Below are positions 61,893 to 64,000 of a stretch of 64,000 nt of DNA, piece by piece. The stretch is from assembly GCA_904419145.1 (NCBI GenBank), contig CAJFQQ010000008.1, forward strand, positions 1 through 64,000, in the 5' to 3' direction. The stretch is from an uncultured Oscillospiraceae bacterium (lineage in GTDB: Bacteria > Bacillota > Clostridia > Oscillospirales > Oscillospiraceae). The notes beneath the pieces were generated by a model. The model worked only from the letters and a program-made list of their open reading frames with translations. It was not told where the DNA came from and did no database searches. A program made the translations under genes and the position numbers. The number at the start of each line of letters is the position of its first letter. Positions within the stretch are counted from its first letter, which is position 1.

Positions 61893-61971
61893 GGCACTAT
61901 GCGGGCATAGCCCTTTGTTCCTCGCGGACGCATACAACGCTTAATACGGTCTGCCAGCTGCGTGGGGCCTG

Positions 61972-62433
61972 TTACTTGCCGCCCGTAAACGGGCCATTTG
62001 ACGGGATCCTCAGTTGTTCTCCCGTCTCGTCCTCTTTTTGCTGGTTTCTCACATATTCTGTAATTCAGTTCTCGTTCCTCCCTACTGTATCCACATAGTA
62101 CCCTCTACACCAAAATTCCCGGTTTCGGTACTTGTATTTCAGCTCGCCGAATTGCTCATACAGCATCGTGCTGCTCTTCCCTTTCAGATACCCCATAAAG
62201 TACGACACCGAGATTTTCGGCGGTATCTCCACAAACAGGTGGATATGGTTGGGGCACGCTTCCGCTTCTATGATCCTTACCCCTTTCCACTCGCACAACT
62301 GCCGCAGTATCTTCCCTATTGCCGCTTTCTTTTCTTTGTAAAATACTTTCCTGCGGTACTTCGGCGCAAATACAATATGATATTTGCAATTCCATCGCGT
62401 ATGAGATAAACTATTCATGTCATTCAGTCCCAT
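61972..62433 (-). pseudogene. tnpA: IS200/IS605-family transposase TnpA with in-frame TGA
   Basis: The Y1 HUH transposase frame runs 122 residues from 62433 to a TGA at 62067-62065. The HUH pair His63-His65 is in NHIHLFVE. The frame continues past the stop for 31 more codons to a TAA (61972), with TEYVRNQ immediately after the TGA. Those residues include the family's catalytic Tyr (position 127) and the Gln four residues later (131). A product ending at 122 therefore lacks the nucleophile and should be inactive unless the TGA is read through. The 5' end is complete, with GGGAGGG 7 nt before the ATG, and that site is hidden in a hairpin. Confidence 0.88.
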
Positions 62434-62441
62434 CTGAATGC

Positions 62442-62501
62442 CCTCCCTTTGCTATTCTCTGTGCAGTTGGCAGACCGCACTCTCATTATAGCAAAGGGAG
62501 G
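62442..62501 (-). promoter_or_regulatory. RBS-sequestering inverted repeat upstream of tnpA
   Basis: A 14-bp perfect inverted repeat CCTCCCTTTGCTAT/ATAGCAAAGGGAGG (62442-62455 with 62488-62501) contains the tnpA Shine-Dalgarno sequence in one arm. A TATAAT lies in the other arm. A hairpin blocking the RBS is the known way IS200 limits its transposase. Confidence 0.75.
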
Positions 62502-62533
62502 TTTTTCTTGTTTATCGCCATAGGCTTTTGTGT

Positions 62534-62554
62534 ACCACCCGCCTAGCGAGTGGT
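62534..62554. repeat. Left-end subterminal hairpin of the IS200-like element
   Basis: ACCACCCGC/GCGAGTGGT, eight pairs with one mismatch, loop CTA; it resembles the right-end hairpin. Confidence 0.6.
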
Positions 62555-62563
62555 GTTGGACTA

Positions 62564-62598
62564 CAAAAAGGCCGCCCCGGTGGCTTCCGGGGCGGTCC
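62564..62598 (-). terminator. Rho-independent terminator of the GH13 gene
   Basis: GACCGCCCCGG/CCGGGGCGGCC with six T on the minus strand, a few bases past the gene. Confidence 0.88.
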
Positions 62599-62610
62599 TG
62601 ACGGAAAATG

Positions 62611-63918
62611 TTACTCCGTCCGCCAGAAGCGGACGCTGCGGGGCGGCAGCTCGCTGCCGCCGCCAAAGTCGTGGGGCGCGCCGGTGATGAGATCCGTGGC
62701 CCGGCCTGCCTGTGCGTCAAAGTGGGCGGTAAAGGGCGCGCTGTCGGCGTTCACCGCCACCAGCACCCGCTCCCCCTCTACAGCCCGCTCAAAGATGATC
62801 TGCCGGTTGGTCAGCAGCACGTTCCGGTAGCCGCCGTACTGCAGTGCCCGGCTGCCGTGGCGGGCCGCCGCCAGGGCGGCGATCCAGTCGGTGAGGCTGT
62901 TCCACTCCGGCCGCTCCAACGCCGGGCGCAGCGCCGCGTCCCCGTCGGCCTTCCGCCCTTGGATGCCCCACTCGCTGCCGTAGTACACCGCGGGCACGCC
63001 GGGCATGCCGAAGAGCAGCCCATAGGCTGGCTGCAGGTGCCCCGGTTCCCGGAGGATCGAGGCGATGCGCTCCACGTCGTGGTTGTCCAGGAAGCTCAGG
63101 AGGTGGGCTCCCCGGTAGACCGTCCAGGGCTCCGGCCCAAACTGCCGGGCCAGGCTGTGGCCGATCTCAAAAAGGTTCTGGTCATTGAAGCTGGACCACA
63201 GGCCCTTGTAGCACTCGTAGTTGGTGACGCTGTGGCACAGCCCCTCCCCCATCCAGCGGTTGTAATCCCCGTGGAGGGTCTCCCCCATGAGGACGAAGTC
63301 CGGCTTCAGCGTGTCCGTAAAGGCCCGCAGCTGCCGCAGGTACTCCACCGGCAGGCAGTAGGCCACATCCAGCCGCAGCCCGTCGATGCTGTAGTCCGCC
63401 ACCCAGCCCCGGATCGCCTCAAACTGGTGCTGCACCACCGCCGGATTCTGGAGGTTCAGCTTCACCAGCTCATAGTGGCCCTCCCAGCCCTCGTACCAGA
63501 AGCCGTCGTTATCATTGCTGTTGCCGTTGAAATCAATGTGGAACCAGTCTTTGTAGGCGCTGTCCCACTTCTTCTCCTGCACGTCCCGGAAGGCCCAGAA
63601 GCCCCGGCCCACGTGGTTGAACACCCCATCCAGCAGCACCCGGATGCCGGCATCGTGGAAGGCAGCGCACACGCGCTGCAGGTCCTCCTTCGTCCCCAGG
63701 CGGCAGTCCACCCGGTTGTAGTCCCGGGTGTCATACCCATGGCGGTCACTTTCGAAGAGGGGATTGAGCAGCACCGTGTCCGCCCCCAGCTTCCGGATGT
63801 GCTCCACCCAATCCAACAGGCGCAGGATGCGGTGCTCCGTCACACCGTCGTTGTCCGCCGGCGCGCCGCACAGCCCCAGGGGATAGATCTGGTACACCAC
63901 CGCTTCATCAAACCACAT
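62611..63918 (-). CDS. GH13 alpha-amylase-family glycosidase
   Basis: A 435-residue cytoplasmic glycosidase (no signal peptide) with the (beta/alpha)8 barrel of GH13. The four conserved regions are DGVFNHV (97-103), GLRLDVA (nucleophile Asp184), LMGETLHG (acid/base Glu213) and FLDNHD (transition-state Asp281). The opening MWFDEAVVYQIYPLGLCGAP resembles the neopullulanase/cyclomaltodextrinase subgroup, acting on maltodextrins brought into the cell. AAAGGAG lies 7 nt before the ATG. It is monocistronic. Confidence 0.93.
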   Translation of the reverse strand: MWFDEAVVYQIYPLGLCGAPADNDGVTEHRILRLLDWVEHIRKLGADTVLLNPLFESDRHGYDTRDYNRVDCRLGTKEDLQRVCAAFHDAGIRVLLDGVFNHVGRGFWAFRDVQEKKWDSAYKDWFHIDFNGNSNDNDGFWYEGWEGHYELVKLNLQNPAVVQHQFEAIRGWVADYSIDGLRLDVAYCLPVEYLRQLRAFTDTLKPDFVLMGETLHGDYNRWMGEGLCHSVTNYECYKGLWSSFNDQNLFEIGHSLARQFGPEPWTVYRGAHLLSFLDNHDVERIASILREPGHLQPAYGLLFGMPGVPAVYYGSEWGIQGRKADGDAALRPALERPEWNSLTDWIAALAAARHGSRALQYGGYRNVLLTNRQIIFERAVEGERVLVAVNADSAPFTAHFDAQAGRATDLITGAPHDFGGGSELPPRSVRFWRTE

Positions 63919-63954
63919 AGCCCTTCTCCTTTATCGAAAAAATCGTCGGCTTTT

Positions 63955-63984
63955 ATCATAGCCCATAGATATAGTCTCTGTCAA
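63955..63984 (-). promoter_or_regulatory. Promoter of the GH13 gene
   Basis: On the minus strand TTGACA (63984-63979), an 18-bp spacer and TATGAT (63960-63955). Leader about 30 nt. Confidence 0.8.
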
Positions 63985-64000
63985 TTCCCGTCCCACAGGG

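Larger units (their letters stand above)
61870..62554 (-). mobile_element. IS200-like element (IS200/IS605 family, tnpA only), inactivated
   Basis: A single tnpA-type gene is flanked by matching subterminal hairpins and has no tnpB. The hairpins are AACCACCAGC/GCTGGTGGTT (61870-61892, right end) and ACCACCCGC/GCGaGTGGT (62534-62554, left end). IS200/IS605 elements have no terminal inverted repeats but recognise such hairpins. The transposase is interrupted by a stop codon. Exact ends and target tetranucleotide were not resolved. Confidence 0.75.

Overview
The window looks like chromosome of a GC-rich, spore-forming, anaerobic Clostridia, most likely an Oscillospiraceae relative (Flavonifractor/Lawsonibacter/Oscillibacter-like). 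The reasons are a Firmicutes-type division and cell-wall cluster with SpoVD- and SpoVE-like proteins, a DNPR-type (meso-DAP) MurE, a glmS ribozyme, rubrerythrin, a short archaeal-type ProRS with a C-terminal zinc site, Asp23/YloV and DegV proteins, S-layer-homology proteins and near-consensus sigma-A promoters. The species call is inference; no rRNA is present.

Layout. 1-8.1 kb: tRNA-Leu(CAG), a K+-independent proton-pumping pyrophosphatase, RsmA, a TauE/SafE exporter, an RlmA-like methyltransferase, a DUF3788 protein and a COG2509 flavoprotein behind a roughly 300-nt leader. 8.1-21.6 kb (minus strand): the dcw cluster mraZ-rsmH-ftsL-spoVD/pbp2-murE-mraY-ftsW/spoVE-murG-murA-ftsQ, then ftsZ on its own promoter. 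murF, murD, murC and ftsA are absent. 21.9-28 kb: coaD-rsmD with a coiled-coil gene, the yloU-yloV pair, and infC-rpmI-rplT with an AUU-type start and a leader. 28.3-33.9 kb: a MacB-like tripartite exporter (adaptor, ATPase, permease) followed by a secreted SLH protein. 33.9-41.9 kb: rubrerythrin, a tiny Asn-rich peptide gene, a large beta-lactamase-fold serine hydrolase, lrgAB, glmS with its ribozyme, an unlisted small membrane ORF, and a DUF421-DUF4363 pair. 41.9-46.3 kb: nrdR and a B. subtilis-like nnrD-ydcC-alr-mazF block with no MazE. 46.4-60.7 kb: LysR with a DUF2156-GNAT fusion, YibE/F, alkaline phosphatase, DegV, an AI-2E-type permease, a diacylglycerol kinase-like protein, a TM2 protein, an S41-SLH protein, a repeat-bearing acidic protein and proS. 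60.9-64 kb: an HTH membrane protein, an IS200-like element and a GH13 glycosidase.

How genes work together. The dcw block supplies lipid I/II synthesis (MurA, MurE, MraY, MurG), the septal synthase pair (FtsW/SpoVE with a PASTA-bearing PBP) and the divisome scaffold (FtsL, FtsQ, FtsZ). GlmS and alanine racemase feed the same wall pathway. YloV (FakA-like) and DegV (FakB-like) are candidate partners for phosphorylating exogenous fatty acids.

No CRISPR array, prophage or large defence island was seen. The items most worth a second look are the Asn/Gln/Lys-rich 37-residue peptide with a possible forespore promoter, the tandem acidic motif protein, the IS200 transposase stopped four codons before its catalytic tyrosine, the MazF without an antitoxin, the FtsZ tail without the usual anchor motif together with no ftsA, the small holin-like ORF ahead of the glmS ribozyme, and the structured leader of the COG2509 gene.
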